Shown in pieces: positions 36,896-47,439 of a stretch of DNA of 64,000 nt; the stretch's first letter is position 1; each line of letters begins with the position of its first letter. The stretch is from Streptosporangium sandarakinum (GTDB taxonomy: Bacteria > Actinomycetota > Actinomycetes > Streptosporangiales > Streptosporangiaceae). A model generated the notes under the pieces. It saw only the letters and a program-made list of their open reading frames with translations. It was not told the origin of the DNA and did not search any database. The stretch spans positions 930,001 through 994,000 of the forward strand of contig NZ_JACCCO010000001.1 of the NCBI RefSeq assembly GCF_013409935.1. The letters are read 5' to 3'. A program made the translations under genes and the position numbers.

Positions 36896-37397
36896 TTTCG
36901 AGCACTCCTTCCAGTGACTCGTGGCCGATGGCCGTCCTGAGCTTCGCAAGCGCCTTCGACGCCTGGCTCTTCACCGTGCCCGTCGAGCAGCCGAGGATCT
37001 CGGCCGTCTGCGCCTCGCCGAGGTCCTCCCAGTAGCGCAGGACGATCACCGCGCGCTGCCGGGGCGGCAGCGCGCGAAGGGCGTCCATGAGCATCCCGCG
37101 CAGGTCGAGGTCGACCTCCCGGGCCGGCCTCTCGGGCGGGGTGTGGGTGGGCAGGATCCGCAGGATCGCCCGGCGCCGGGCGCGGTTGATGGCGGCGTTG
37201 ACGATGACGCGGCGGACGTACGGTTCCGGGTTGTCGTGCCACACCCGGTCCCACCTGCGGTACGTCCGCTCCAGCGCCGTCTGCAGCAGGTCCTCGGCCT
37301 CCCGCTCGTCACCGCACGCGAGGTGGGCGACGCGCAGCAGGCTGGTGCCCCGCGCGGCGACGAACGCGGCGAACCCATCGTCGTCGGGACCGCTCAT
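36882..37397 (-). CDS. SigE-family ECF sigma factor
   Basis: 171 aa. Region 2 (FAAFVAARGTSLLRVAHLACGDEREAEDLLQTAL) and region 4 (LPPRQRAVIVLRYWEDLGEAQTAEILGCSTGTVKSQASKALAKLR) are complete and typical of the actinobacterial SigE family. ATG 37397 begins MSGPDDDGFAAFV, as in relatives. It is co-translated with the membrane partner. Target genes not evident. Confidence 0.94.
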   Translation of the reverse strand: MSGPDDDGFAAFVAARGTSLLRVAHLACGDEREAEDLLQTALERTYRRWDRVWHDNPEPYVRRVIVNAAINRARRRAILRILPTHTPPERPAREVDLDLRGMLMDALRALPPRQRAVIVLRYWEDLGEAQTAEILGCSTGTVKSQASKALAKLRTAIGHESLEGVLESAHS

Positions 37398-37578
37398 CCC
37401 TGTTCGTCCGATCTCATGCCCGGTAGTACACGCGGACCGCCCGGAAGGTTGTCCGGCGCCCCCGAGAACACGCCGGACCAGGGCCGGCGGCCCCGAGCCG
37501 GAAAGCATCCCGCCGCACGGGCAACCCGGGAGGCCGTCCGGATGTATCAGGGGGCATCCACAGAACGGGGGCGAGCAC

Positions 37579-37716
37579 ATGCCGAATGCGTTTCTCGACG
37601 CCATGGCGGCGCTGTTCGGAGCCGACGACGATCCCCACTTCGGGGACGACACGCATGCGCTCGACGAGGACGACGACATCGATGAGGCGGAAGACCTGGA
37701 TGACGATTTCCGATGA
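37579..37716 (+). CDS. 45-aa highly acidic protein
   Basis: MPNAFLDAMAALFGADDDPH then a tail of Asp/Glu runs (DEDDDIDEAEDLDDD); about 19 acidic residues of 45. GGGGGCGAG lies before the ATG. It is 54 bases upstream of the CDP-alcohol phosphatidyltransferase and in the same direction. No family recognised; it may bind metal ions or a basic partner. Clean start/stop and RBS support coding. Confidence 0.6.
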   Translation: MPNAFLDAMAALFGADDDPHFGDDTHALDEDDDIDEAEDLDDDFR

Positions 37717-37770
37717 GTTCCCGCGACCTCGCGGGAGAGATGTGACCCCTACCCGCCGGAGGCCGGCGGA

Positions 37771-38703
<933 letters not shown>

Positions 38704-38710
38704 GCCGAGC

Positions 38711-38755
38711 ACGCCCGTGGCCGTCCCCGCCGGGTACGGGGACGGCCACGGGCGT
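38711..38755. terminator. Bidirectional terminator between the phosphatidyltransferase and dnaE
   Basis: A perfect 19-bp inverted repeat (ACGCCCGTGGCCGTCCCCG and complement) with a 7-base loop between two convergent genes. No U-tract. Confidence 0.7.
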
Positions 38756-38830
38756 CGCGGTCCCGCCCGGCACGGAAACGGCGGGCGCGGGCCGGTCGGC
38801 GATCATCCCGGCGGTCCCGCCCGCCCCGGC

Positions 38831-41800
38831 TCAGGCGCCCAGGCAGGCCGGGCCGAGGAGTTGCTTCAGGTCGCCCATCAGAGCCGGGGACAGGGCGACG
38901 CGCAGGCGGTCGTCGAGCCGCATGACGGTCGTCCGGGGGCCGTTGTGGACCTGCAGGTGGACTTCGGTGGTGCCCGGGTGGGTGGTCAGGACCTCCTTCA
39001 GCCGCCCCACCACGGGCGGGGTGCAGCGGGTGAGCGGCACGCTGACGACCAGGGGGCCGCCGCCCTCGACCGAGAGGTCGGGGGCGGTCACCTCCATCGC
39101 GATGATCTTGCCGACGTCCTCGCGCTTGTCCAGTCGGCCCTTGACGAAGACGATCGCGTCCTCGGCGAGGATCGTCGAGCAGAGCTGGTACGTCGAGGGG
39201 AAGACCATCACCTCGATGGCGCCCTCCAGGTCCTCCAGCGTGGTCAGGACCCAGGTGTCGCCCTTCTTGGTGACCTTGCGCTGCACGCCGCTCAGGATGC
39301 CGCCGACGGTGACGATCTGGCCGTCGGGCCGGCCGCCGTCCTGGAGCGCGGCGACCGAGCAGTCCGCGCCGGAGGCGAGGATGTGCTCCACGCCGAACAG
39401 CGGGTGGTCGGAGACGTACAGGCCGAGCATCTCCCGCTCGAACGCCAGCAGGGTGGTCTTGTCCCACTCCCCCGGCGGGATCTGCACGTCGAAGGTCTGG
39501 TCCTCGGCGCCCTCGACCGCGCCGAACAGGGAGTCCTGGCCGATCGCCTCGTTCCTCTTGATGTCGATGATCGCGTCGACGGCCTGCTCGTGGACCAGGA
39601 CCAGGCCCTTGCGGACGTGCCCGAACGAGTCGAACGCGCCGGCCTTGATCAGCGACTCGATGACGCGCTTGTTGCAGACGACCGCCGGGACCTTGCGCAG
39701 GAAGTCCTTGAAGTCGGCGAAGCGGCCCTTCTCCTTGCGCGCGGCCAGGATCCCGTCGACGACGTTGCCGCCGACGTTGCGGATGGCCGACAGGCCGAAA
39801 CGGACGTCGGAGCCGCGCGGGGTGAAGTCGAAGTCGGAGTCGTTGACGTCCGGCGGGAGCACCTTGATGCCCATGCGGCGGCACTCGTTGAGGTAGAGGG
39901 CCGACTTGTCCTTGTCGTCCTTGACGGAGGTCAGCAGGGCCGCCATGTACTCGGCGGGGTAGTTGGCCTTGAGGTAGCCGGTCCAGTACGCGACGAGGCC
40001 GTAGCCGGCGGTGTGGGCCTTGTTGAAGGCGTAGTCGGAGAAGGGCAGCAGGATGTCCCACAGGGACTTGATGGCCGCGGCGGAGAAGCCGTTGTCCTTC
40101 ATGCCGCGCTCGAAGAACTCGTACTGCTTGTCCAGCTCCGACTTCTTCTTCTTGCCCATCGCGCGGCGGAGCAGGTCGGCGCCTCCGAGGGAGTAGCCGG
40201 CGACCTTCTGCGCGATGGCCATGACCTGCTCCTGATAGACGATCAGGCCGTAGGTCGTGTCGAGGATCTCCTTGAGCGGCTCCTCCAGCTCCGGGTGGAT
40301 CGGGATGATCTCCTGCTGGCCGTTCTTGCGCAGCGCGTAGTTGGTGTGCGAGTTGGCGCCCATCGGGCCGGGCCGGTAGAGCGCGAGGGCGGCGGAGATG
40401 TCCTCGAAGTTGTCCGGCCGCATCAGGCGCAGCAGCGAGCGCATGCCGCCGCCGTCGAGCTGGAACACGCCGAGGGTGTCGCCGCGGGCCAGCAGCTCGT
40501 AGGTCCTGCGGTCGTCCAGCGGCAGCTTGAGCAGGTCGATCATGGTGCCGGTGTTGGCCTCGACGGCCTTGAGGCAGTCGTCGATGATCGTGAGGTTGCG
40601 CAGGCCCAGGAAGTCCATCTTCAGCAGGCCGAGCGTCTCGCAGGTCGGGTAGTCGAACTGCGTGATGATCGCGCCGTCGGAGTCGCGGCGCATGATCGGG
40701 ATGTGGTCGGTCAGCACCTCCGACGACATGATGACGCCCGCGGCGTGCACGCCGGTCTGCCGGATCAGGCCCTCCAGGCCCCGGCCGAGGTCGACCGCCG
40801 CCTTGACGTCGACGTCCTCCTCGTACAGCTTGCGCAGCTCGCCGGCCTCGTTGTACCGGGGGTGGTCCTTGTCGAAGATGCCGGAGAGCGGGATGTCCTT
40901 GCCCATCACCGCGGGCGGGAACGCCTTGGAGACCCGGTCGCCCAGCGCGTACGGATAACCCAGGACGCGGGCCGCGTCCTTGATGGCGGCCTTCGCCTTG
41001 ATGGTGCCGAAGGTGGCGATCATCGCGACCTTGTCGGAGCCCCACTTCTCGGTCACGTAGCGGATCACGTCGCCGCGCCGGCGCTCGTCGAAGTCGATGT
41101 CGACGTCGGGCATGGAGACGCGCTCGGGGTTGAGGAACCGCTCGAAGATCAGGCCGTGCGGGATCGGGTCGAGGTCGGTGATGCCGAGGGCGTAGGCCAC
41201 CAGCGAGCCCGCCGCCGAGCCGCGGCCCGGGCCGACCCGGATGCCGTTGTTCTTGGCCCACATGATGAAGTCGGCGACCACGAGGAAGTAGGACGGGAAG
41301 CCCATCTGGACGATGACGCCGAGCTCCTTCTCGGCCCAGGCGCGGTGCTCCTCGTCGACCCCCTCGGGGAAGCGGCGCTCCATGCCCTCCCAGACCCGCT
41401 GCCGGAAGAACTCCTCCTCGGTCATGCCGTCGGGCACCGGGAAGGTCGGCATCAGGTTCTTGAAACCGAACATGCCGGTCGGGTCGACCTTCTCGGCGAC
41501 CAGCAGGGTGTTGCGGCAGCCCTCGGCCCACAGGTCGGAGGAGTCGACGGCGCGCATCTCGTCGGCGGTCTTGATGTAGTAGCCGCTGCCGTCGAAGCGG
41601 AACCGGTCGGGGTCCGACAGCTGCTTGCCCGTCTGGATGCACAGCAGGGCGTCGTGGGAGGAGGCGTCGGACTCGTAGGTGTAGTGGGAGTCGTTGGTGA
41701 CCAGCGGCGGGATGCCCAGCTCCCTGGAGATGCGGGTCAGGCCGTCGCGGACCCGGCGCTCGATGTCGAGCCCGTGGTCCATGATCTCCAGGTAGTAGTT

Positions 41801-42352
41801 GTCCCTGCCGAACAGCTCCTGGTACTTCGCCGCGGCGGCGAGGGCCTCGTCGTACTGGCCCAGGCGCAGCCGGGTCTGCACCTCGCCGGACGGGCAGCCG
41901 GTGGTGGCCATCAGGCCCTCGGCGTGCTCGGCGAGGATCTCGGCGTCCATCCGGGCCCACTTGCGGACGAAGCCCTCGGTGTAGGCCCGGGAGGAGAGCT
42001 TCATCAGGTTCTTCAGGCCGCGCTCGTTGCGCGCCCAGATCGTCATGTGGGTGTAGTAGCCGCCCGCCGAGACGTCGTCCCTCTTCTGGTGCGGCTCGCC
42101 CCACAGCACCGGCTTCTTCTGGTGCCGCGATGCCGGGGCGACGTACGCCTCGATGCCGATGATCGGCTTGATCCCCGCCCCGGTGGCCTGCTTGTAGAAG
42201 TCGTAGGCGCCGTGCATGTTGCCGTGGTCGGTGATCGCGATGGCGGGCATGCCCAGGTCGCCGACCTGCTTGAACATCTGCTTCAGACGGGCGGCTCCAT
42301 CGAGCATGGAGTACTCCGTGTGAACGTGAAGATGGACAAACGAGTCTGGCAT
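38831..42352 (-). CDS. dnaE: DNA polymerase III alpha subunit
   Basis: 1173 aa, replicative DnaE1 type. PHP domain starts at once ([19 protein letters not shown]). The polymerase Asp pair is in [14 protein letters not shown] (about residue 415) and the third in the palm further on. [13 protein letters not shown], helix-hairpin-helix and OB domains follow, to a C-terminus ending [11 protein letters not shown]. The ATG start at 42352 matches relatives ([15 protein letters not shown]). No intein is seen. It is divergent from the permease gene. Confidence 0.97.
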   Translation of the reverse strand: MPDSFVHLHVHTEYSMLDGAARLKQMFKQVGDLGMPAIAITDHGNMHGAYDFYKQATGAGIKPIIGIEAYVAPASRHQKKPVLWGEPHQKRDDVSAGGYYTHMTIWARNERGLKNLMKLSSRAYTEGFVRKWARMDAEILAEHAEGLMATTGCPSGEVQTRLRLGQYDEALAAAAKYQELFGRDNYYLEIMDHGLDIERRVRDGLTRISRELGIPPLVTNDSHYTYESDASSHDALLCIQTGKQLSDPDRFRFDGSGYYIKTADEMRAVDSSDLWAEGCRNTLLVAEKVDPTGMFGFKNLMPTFPVPDGMTEEEFFRQRVWEGMERRFPEGVDEEHRAWAEKELGVIVQMGFPSYFLVVADFIMWAKNNGIRVGPGRGSAAGSLVAYALGITDLDPIPHGLIFERFLNPERVSMPDVDIDFDERRRGDVIRYVTEKWGSDKVAMIATFGTIKAKAAIKDAARVLGYPYALGDRVSKAFPPAVMGKDIPLSGIFDKDHPRYNEAGELRKLYEEDVDVKAAVDLGRGLEGLIRQTGVHAAGVIMSSEVLTDHIPIMRRDSDGAIITQFDYPTCETLGLLKMDFLGLRNLTIIDDCLKAVEANTGTMIDLLKLPLDDRRTYELLARGDTLGVFQLDGGGMRSLLRLMRPDNFEDISAALALYRPGPMGANSHTNYALRKNGQQEIIPIHPELEEPLKEILDTTYGLIVYQEQVMAIAQKVAGYSLGGADLLRRAMGKKKKSELDKQYEFFERGMKDNGFSAAAIKSLWDILLPFSDYAFNKAHTAGYGLVAYWTGYLKANYPAEYMAALLTSVKDDKDKSALYLNECRRMGIKVLPPDVNDSDFDFTPRGSDVRFGLSAIRNVGGNVVDGILAARKEKGRFADFKDFLRKVPAVVCNKRVIESLIKAGAFDSFGHVRKGLVLVHEQAVDAIIDIKRNEAIGQDSLFGAVEGAEDQTFDVQIPPGEWDKTTLLAFEREMLGLYVSDHPLFGVEHILASGADCSVAALQDGGRPDGQIVTVGGILSGVQRKVTKKGDTWVLTTLEDLEGAIEVMVFPSTYQLCSTILAEDAIVFVKGRLDKREDVGKIIAMEVTAPDLSVEGGGPLVVSVPLTRCTPPVVGRLKEVLTTHPGTTEVHLQVHNGPRTTVMRLDDRLRVALSPALMGDLKQLLGPACLGA

Positions 42353-42465
42353 GCGGCCTCTCCCTCCCCTGGTCACTTCTCGGCGTGGGAAGCCTACGCG
42401 CGTCGGGGCCGTCACCGGGTGCCGCCTCGCGCCGAAGCGGGGGCAACGCTCGGCTACCTTAAGTG

Positions 42466-42504
42466 ATGGCCTATCTGAGCTGGGCAAACAGGGGGACCAC
42501 GTGA
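42466..42504 (+). CDS. 12-codon upstream ORF before the permease (candidate leader)
   Basis: [12 protein letters not shown]; its TGA overlaps the permease GTG as GTGA. TACCTT lies 6 bases before the ATG and could be a -10 box, which would make it leaderless. The permease ribosome-binding site (AGGGGG) is inside it. It contains Tyr and Trp codons, which would suit amino-acid sensing, but this may be chance. Confidence 0.35.
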   Translation: MAYLSWANRGTT

Positions 42505-43892
42505 AGACCGAAGAGGGCTACCGCCCCGCGCTCGGCAACCGCCAGGTGCAGATGATCGCGATCGGCGGCGCCATCGGCGTCGGGCTGTTCCTGGGCTCCG
42601 GCGGGCGCCTGCAGGCGAGCGGGCCGGCGCTGGTGCTGTCGTACGCGGTCGCCGGGCTGGCGGCCTTCTTCGTGATGCGCGCCCTGGGCGAGCTGGTGCT
42701 CCACCGGCCCACCTCCGGCTCCTTCGTAGACTACGCCGCCGAGTTCATCGGCCCGTGGGCGGCCTTCGCCAGCGGCTGGATGTACTGGGTCAACTGGGCC
42801 TTCACCGGCATCGCCGAGCTGACCGCGATCTCCATCTACGTGCAGATGTGGGCGCCGGACTTCCCCCGGTGGCTCACCGCGCTCGTCGCGCTGGGGTTCG
42901 TGCTGATCGTCAACCTGCTGTCGGTGCGGCTCTTCGGCGAGCTGGAGTTCTGGTTCGCGCTGCTGAAGGTGCTGGCCATCTGCGCGTTCCTGGTGGTCGG
43001 GCTGGCGGTCGTGCTGCTGGGCACGAAGGTGGGCGGGACGCCCGCGGGGGTCGGCAACCTCACCTCGCACGGCGGTTTCTTCTCCATGGGGTTCCCGCCG
43101 GTGCTGATGAGCCTGCAGTCGGTCGTCTTCGCCTACTCGGCGATCGAGCTGGTCGGCATCGCCGCCGGCGAGACGAGGAACCCCGAGAAGGTCATGCCCA
43201 AGGCCATCAACAGCGTGATCTGGCGTATCGGGATCTTCTACGTCGGCTCGGTGCTGCTGCTGTGCATGGCGCTGCCGTGGACGTCCTACGGTCCCGGCCA
43301 GTCCCCGTTCGTGACGGTCTTCTCCGCCCTCGGCGTGCCCTGGGCCGCCGACGCGATGAACCTGGTCGTGATCACCGCGGCGTTGTCGTCGTGCAACTCG
43401 GGCCTGTACTCCACCGGCCGGATCCTGCGGGCCATGGCGGTCAAGGGCGAGGCGCCCGCCGTCGCGGGCCGCCTCAGCTCGCGTCACGTGCCCTTCGGGG
43501 GCATCCTCATCACCGCGGGGGTGCTGCTGGCCGGGGTGGTGCTGTACTACTTCGTCCCCGAGCGCGCCTTCAACATCGCCACCGCCGTCGCGTCCCTCGG
43601 CGTGATCACCACCTGGGCCACCCTGGTCTACTGCCAGCTGCGGCTGCGTCGCGCCGCCCAGCGGGGCCTCGTCGAGCGGCCGTCCTTCCGGATGCCCGGC
43701 TCGCCGTACACCAACTGGCTCACGCTGGCCTTCCTGGCGCTGGTGGTGGTGCTCATGGCGTTCGCCGACCCCGACCAGCGCATCGCCTTCTTCTGCGTCC
43801 CGGTCCTGGTCGTGGCGATCGCCCTGGGCTGGCGCGTCGTCGGTTCCCGCCGCCGCGCCAGGGCCCCGCTGGCCGACCGCACGCCCGGCTGA
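42501..43892 (+). CDS. Amino-acid permease (APC superfamily)
   Basis: 463 aa with 12 predicted membrane segments. N-terminal [17 protein letters not shown] and [19 protein letters not shown], then [17 protein letters not shown] and [28 protein letters not shown] match the AAT/AnsP/ProY group. Substrate not determinable. GTG 42501 has AGGGGG upstream. The C-terminus is basic. Confidence 0.9.
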   Translation: MKTEEGYRPALGNRQVQMIAIGGAIGVGLFLGSGGRLQASGPALVLSYAVAGLAAFFVMRALGELVLHRPTSGSFVDYAAEFIGPWAAFASGWMYWVNWAFTGIAELTAISIYVQMWAPDFPRWLTALVALGFVLIVNLLSVRLFGELEFWFALLKVLAICAFLVVGLAVVLLGTKVGGTPAGVGNLTSHGGFFSMGFPPVLMSLQSVVFAYSAIELVGIAAGETRNPEKVMPKAINSVIWRIGIFYVGSVLLLCMALPWTSYGPGQSPFVTVFSALGVPWAADAMNLVVITAALSSCNSGLYSTGRILRAMAVKGEAPAVAGRLSSRHVPFGGILITAGVLLAGVVLYYFVPERAFNIATAVASLGVITTWATLVYCQLRLRRAAQRGLVERPSFRMPGSPYTNWLTLAFLALVVVLMAFADPDQRIAFFCVPVLVVAIALGWRVVGSRRRARAPLADRTPG

Positions 43893-43999
43893 TCCCGGGC
43901 CCCGTCACCGCCGGGTGTACGGCGGGCGCGCGCTCCCGGGGCGTCCCACGGCGTCCCACGGCGTACGGCGAGCCCCCCGCGTACGGCGCGGCGCGCGGG

Positions 44000-44920
44000 T
44001 CAGCCCCCGTCCGGGGCCCGGCGCTCCTCGGCGACGTGCAGGCCCGCCTCGATGACGGCCTTCATGATGGGCGCGAGCCGCTCCTCGCCCAGCGTGGGGG
44101 CGCGGCGGGCCATCTCGGCGACCAGGCGGCGCTCGCGGTCGGGGTCGCGGCCGGCGAAGCCGCCGACCGGCTTGAGCCGCTGGATGACCCCGGCGAGCCC
44201 GACCCGGCGCTCCAGCAGGACGGCGAGGGCCGCGTCGACGCGGTCGATGGCGCCGCGAGCGGCCGGGATCGAGCCGGGCGTCTCCGGGCGGGTCAGCGCC
44301 CCGACGACCCGGGCGGCCTCCAGCGCCCCGCGGACGGCCTCCCCGGAGACGTCGGGCGACAGCAGCAGGCCGTCGGCGCCGGCGGCGACCGCCGCCGCGG
44401 CCAGGCCCGTGTCCTTCCCGAGGCCCGCGACGACGGGCCGGCCGGACCTCTCGCGGGCGGCGCGCAGCAACGCCAGGTCGGGGGCCGGCTCCGCGACGCG
44501 CGCCCGGCCGCCGCTCTCGCACAGCACGATCCGGTCGTTGCCCTCGGCCGCGCACTGCCCGGCCACGGCCAGCCACTCCTCCAGCGTCGCGGCGGGGCCG
44601 CGCTGGACCACCACGGGCAGGCCGAGCCGGGCGGCCGCGCGGACCAGCGGCAGGTCGCGCGTCCAGGCCGCGCCGACCACCACCGCGTCGGCCGCCGCGG
44701 CGATCGCCGGAAGGTCGCCCGCGGCGGACGGCTCGACGAGGAGCGGGCCCTCCCACCCGGCCCGGACCAGGGCCAGCGCCTCGCCCGCCGGCTCCCGGCG
44801 GGTCCGCAGGTCGAGCAGCAGCGCCTCGGCGCCCGGCCCGCCGATCACCACGACGGGCCCCTCTCCCACGGTGAGCGCCCCCAGGCGCACGGCCCGGCGT
44901 TCCAAGTCTGCGGTCAACAT
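44000..44920 (-). CDS. Degenerate DAHP synthase domain fused to chorismate mutase
   Basis: 306 aa. Residues 1-215 are a KDSA/AroF-type barrel, recognisable from DLPLVRAAARLGLPVVVQRG, AATLEEWLAVAGQCAAEGND and IVLCESGGR. Its key positions are altered: GPC reads GGPGAE, the RG-preceding Lys is Gln, and the metal-binding DPSH region is GLGKD. A type II chorismate mutase domain (about residues 222-300; RGAIDRVDAALAVLLERRVGLAGVIQRLKPVGG) follows. It is likely an active mutase with an inactive, possibly regulatory, front domain. ATG 44920 has GGGAG six bases upstream; GTG 44923 is also possible. An attenuator-like terminator precedes it. Confidence 0.75.
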   Translation of the reverse strand: MLTADLERRAVRLGALTVGEGPVVVIGGPGAEALLLDLRTRREPAGEALALVRAGWEGPLLVEPSAAGDLPAIAAAADAVVVGAAWTRDLPLVRAAARLGLPVVVQRGPAATLEEWLAVAGQCAAEGNDRIVLCESGGRARVAEPAPDLALLRAARERSGRPVVAGLGKDTGLAAAAVAAGADGLLLSPDVSGEAVRGALEAARVVGALTRPETPGSIPAARGAIDRVDAALAVLLERRVGLAGVIQRLKPVGGFAGRDPDRERRLVAEMARRAPTLGEERLAPIMKAVIEAGLHVAEERRAPDGG

Positions 44921-44973
44921 CACGGCTCCCTGGCTGGGCCGGCGCGCCCCGCGAGCCGGCGGATCGGAGAAAC

Positions 44974-45115
44974 AAAAAAGGCAGAGATCTCAAGGTCTCT
45001 GCCTGTGGCCGGCTCCGGAAGGTCGCTACGTCACGTCGTCACGACCGGCTCCCCGGAGCCGGCCCGATAAACGCGAAGTGGCATGTCATGGCATCGACGA
45101 TAGGCCATCTCCCGG
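44974..45115 (-). promoter_or_regulatory. Attenuator-like leader upstream of the chorismate-mutase fusion
   Basis: Read on the minus strand, GGCAGAGA-N8-TCTCTGCC (45003-44980) is followed directly by TTTTTTG, a textbook intrinsic terminator and rare in this GC-rich DNA. It lies about 54 bases before the start. Upstream, segments GGCCGGCTCC (45064-45055 region), GGAGCCGG and CCGGAGCCGGCC can pair in alternative ways. Short ORFs here carry aromatic codons: MTCHFAFIGPAPGSRS (45089-45039), and an overlapping frame ending MPLRVYRAG... Neither has a close ribosome-binding site, so the leader peptide is unsettled. Confidence 0.6.
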
Positions 45116-45227
45116 CGACACGCCAGTTGGTGAGCAGATTCGTCTCATATGTCGAACGAACAGTGCGCGAGAGAGTCGATCATCCCACCTGGCCTGTGAG
45201 AGTATTCGGTGGCTTAGAAAGGGGTAG

Positions 45228-47390
45228 GTGCGGTTGATGGCCGAAGCACAACCTGAGGGACGTCGCGTTGCTTCCCGCTACCACCTGCTCGAACCCATCG
45301 GCCGGGGTGGCATGGGCATCGTCTGGCGGGCCCACGACGAGCTGCTCGACCGCGAGGTCGCGGTCAAGGAGGTCCGCTACGCCGACACGCTCGGCGAGGA
45401 CAACCAGGAGAACTTCAACCGGCGGACCAAGCGCGAGGCCCGCGCCGCCGGGCGGCTGACGCACCCCAACGTGGTGGTCGTCCACGACGTCGTCGAGGAG
45501 GACGGCCGGCCGTGGATCGTCATGCAGCTGGTGGAGTCCCGTTCCCTCGGCAAGGTGCTGCGGCAGGACGGCCCGCTGCCGCCCGAGCGGGTCGCGGAGA
45601 TAGGGCTCCAGGTTCTCGACGCGCTGCGCGCCGCGCACGCCCAGGGCGTGCTGCACCGCGACGTCAAGCCCGAGAACGTACTGCTGGCCGACGACGGCCG
45701 CGTGGTCCTCACCGACTTCGGCATCGCGACGCTGGAGGCGGAGACCGCGCTGACCATGACCGGCATCGCGGGCACGCCCGCGTTCATCGCGCCGGAACGG
45801 ATCAAGGGCGGCAGCGCCCAGCGCGAGTCCGACCTGTGGTCCCTCGGGGCGACGCTGTACGCGGCCGTGGAGGGCCGGGCCCCGCACGACCGCGGCGGGG
45901 CGCTGCCGACCATGCACGCCGTGCTGAACGACGAGCCCGACCCCCCGGTGCGCGCGGGGCGGCTGGCCCCGACCCTGGAGGGGCTGCTCCGCAAGGACCC
46001 GGCGCGGCGCCTGTCGTACGACGAGGCGGAGCGGATGCTGCGCGAGGTCGCCGAGGGCGGCCGGCGGAGCGCGCCTGCCGGGGAGTCCCGGGAGCCCGCG
46101 AGGACGACCGTCATGCCGGTCGCCGAGACGCCGGACGCCCCGGAGCCACGCGCGGCGCGGGAGGCGCGGGAATCCCCCGACGACGCGGCGGCCGCGGCGA
46201 CCGACCCGCAGATCCGCCTGGAGGCGGGCGGCGCGCCGTCCACCGGGGCCAGGCTCGGCACGACCGCGCCGGCGGAGGAGGAGGACGTCCCGTCCGTCCC
46301 GGCGCCGGCGCCGCCCGCGACCCCGGCCCCGACCGGCCGCGCGCCGTCGGCCAAGGCGGGACGCGAACCCGTCCCGCCGGTACGGCGCGCCGGGCCGGAC
46401 CCCGCGCCCGCCGCCCGACCGGAGCGGGATCCCGGGCCGCGCGAGGCCATTCCGGCGCCCAGGCCGGAGCCCGTCGTCCCCCCGGCGCGCCGGGAGCCCG
46501 CCGCGCGGTCCCGGCCGGAGCCCCGGCCGTCTGCGCCGCCGACTGTGTCGTCCGCGGCGTCCGCGGCGTCGTCCGCGCCGCCCACCGTGCCGCCGTCCGC
46601 GGCGTCCGACATGCTGCCCACCTCGCCCGGGGACGGCGGGAGATCCGGGTCCGCGCTGCGGTGGGCCCTGCTGATCGTTCCGGCGATCCTGCTGGTCGGG
46701 GCGCTCGCGGCGTGGCTCGGGATGCGAAGCGCCGAGAACGACGGCGGCTCCCCGGCCTCGCGGGCCGGCCGGTCGGCCGAGCCCGCCGGCACCTCGAAGA
46801 CCTCCGAGGCGTCCCGGCAGCCCACCTCCGACCCCACGTCCTCCGAGTCCCCGGGCTCCGGCGAGAGCCCGAGCGCCGCCCCCTCCCCGTCCCCCTCGGC
46901 GTCGGAGACCGGCGGAGAGGACGACGAGAAGGAGAAGAAGGACGAGCCCGCGCTGCCCGCGGGCTGGCGCATGCACAAGGACCCCAACGGCTTCTCCATC
47001 GGGTTGCCCAAGGGCTGGCACGAGGACAAGCGGGTCGGCAAGCAGGTGTGGTTCCGCAGCCCCGACCGGGTGAGCTTCGTGTTCGTCGAGTACGTCGACA
47101 AGGCCGGACCCGACCCCAAGAAGGACTGGGAGAACCAGGAGTCCTACAGCCGCGGCAGGTTCCCCGGCTACAAGCGGATCCGCATCGAGAACACCGACTA
47201 CATGGAGAAGGCCGCCGACTGGGAGTTCACCTGGAGCACGAGCTCGGGCAGGGCCCGGGTCATCAACCGGGGGTTCGTCACCAAGGGCGGCCGGGGGTAC
47301 GCGATCTACTGGCACACCCTCGCTTCGAAGTGGGACGAGAACCTGCACTACTTCAAGGGGTTCACCGAGTCCTTCTCCTCGAAAAAGTGA
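45228..47390 (+). CDS. Membrane Ser/Thr protein kinase with C-terminal sensor domain (first of three)
   Basis: 720 aa. The N-terminal kinase domain has GRGGMGIV, VAVKEV (Lys), HRDVKPENV, TDFGIA and [10 protein letters not shown], all intact. A Pro/Ala-rich linker (about 285-475), one membrane segment (ALLIVPAILLVGALAAWLGM) and a Ser/Pro/acidic spacer follow. The last ~145 residues (from GWRMHKDPNGFSIGLPKGW) form an extracellular domain shared with the second kinase. No PASTA repeats. GTG 45228 with AAAGGGG just upstream; ATG 45237 is possible. Confidence 0.92.
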   Translation: MRLMAEAQPEGRRVASRYHLLEPIGRGGMGIVWRAHDELLDREVAVKEVRYADTLGEDNQENFNRRTKREARAAGRLTHPNVVVVHDVVEEDGRPWIVMQLVESRSLGKVLRQDGPLPPERVAEIGLQVLDALRAAHAQGVLHRDVKPENVLLADDGRVVLTDFGIATLEAETALTMTGIAGTPAFIAPERIKGGSAQRESDLWSLGATLYAAVEGRAPHDRGGALPTMHAVLNDEPDPPVRAGRLAPTLEGLLRKDPARRLSYDEAERMLREVAEGGRRSAPAGESREPARTTVMPVAETPDAPEPRAAREARESPDDAAAAATDPQIRLEAGGAPSTGARLGTTAPAEEEDVPSVPAPAPPATPAPTGRAPSAKAGREPVPPVRRAGPDPAPAARPERDPGPREAIPAPRPEPVVPPARREPAARSRPEPRPSAPPTVSSAASAASSAPPTVPPSAASDMLPTSPGDGGRSGSALRWALLIVPAILLVGALAAWLGMRSAENDGGSPASRAGRSAEPAGTSKTSEASRQPTSDPTSSESPGSGESPSAAPSPSPSASETGGEDDEKEKKDEPALPAGWRMHKDPNGFSIGLPKGWHEDKRVGKQVWFRSPDRVSFVFVEYVDKAGPDPKKDWENQESYSRGRFPGYKRIRIENTDYMEKAADWEFTWSTSSGRARVINRGFVTKGGRGYAIYWHTLASKWDENLHYFKGFTESFSSKK

Positions 47391-47439
47391 GATTCGCCCC
47401 GACGGGCTACGATGCCTGGGTTTGGGAGGGGCGGCGACA

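Noticed and set aside
38717..42466. A 1249-codon plus-strand reading frame across dnaE
   Set aside because: It is antisense to a clearly recognised dnaE; its protein is low-complexity His/Gly/Arg/Val with no family motifs, typical of antisense frames in GC-rich DNA.
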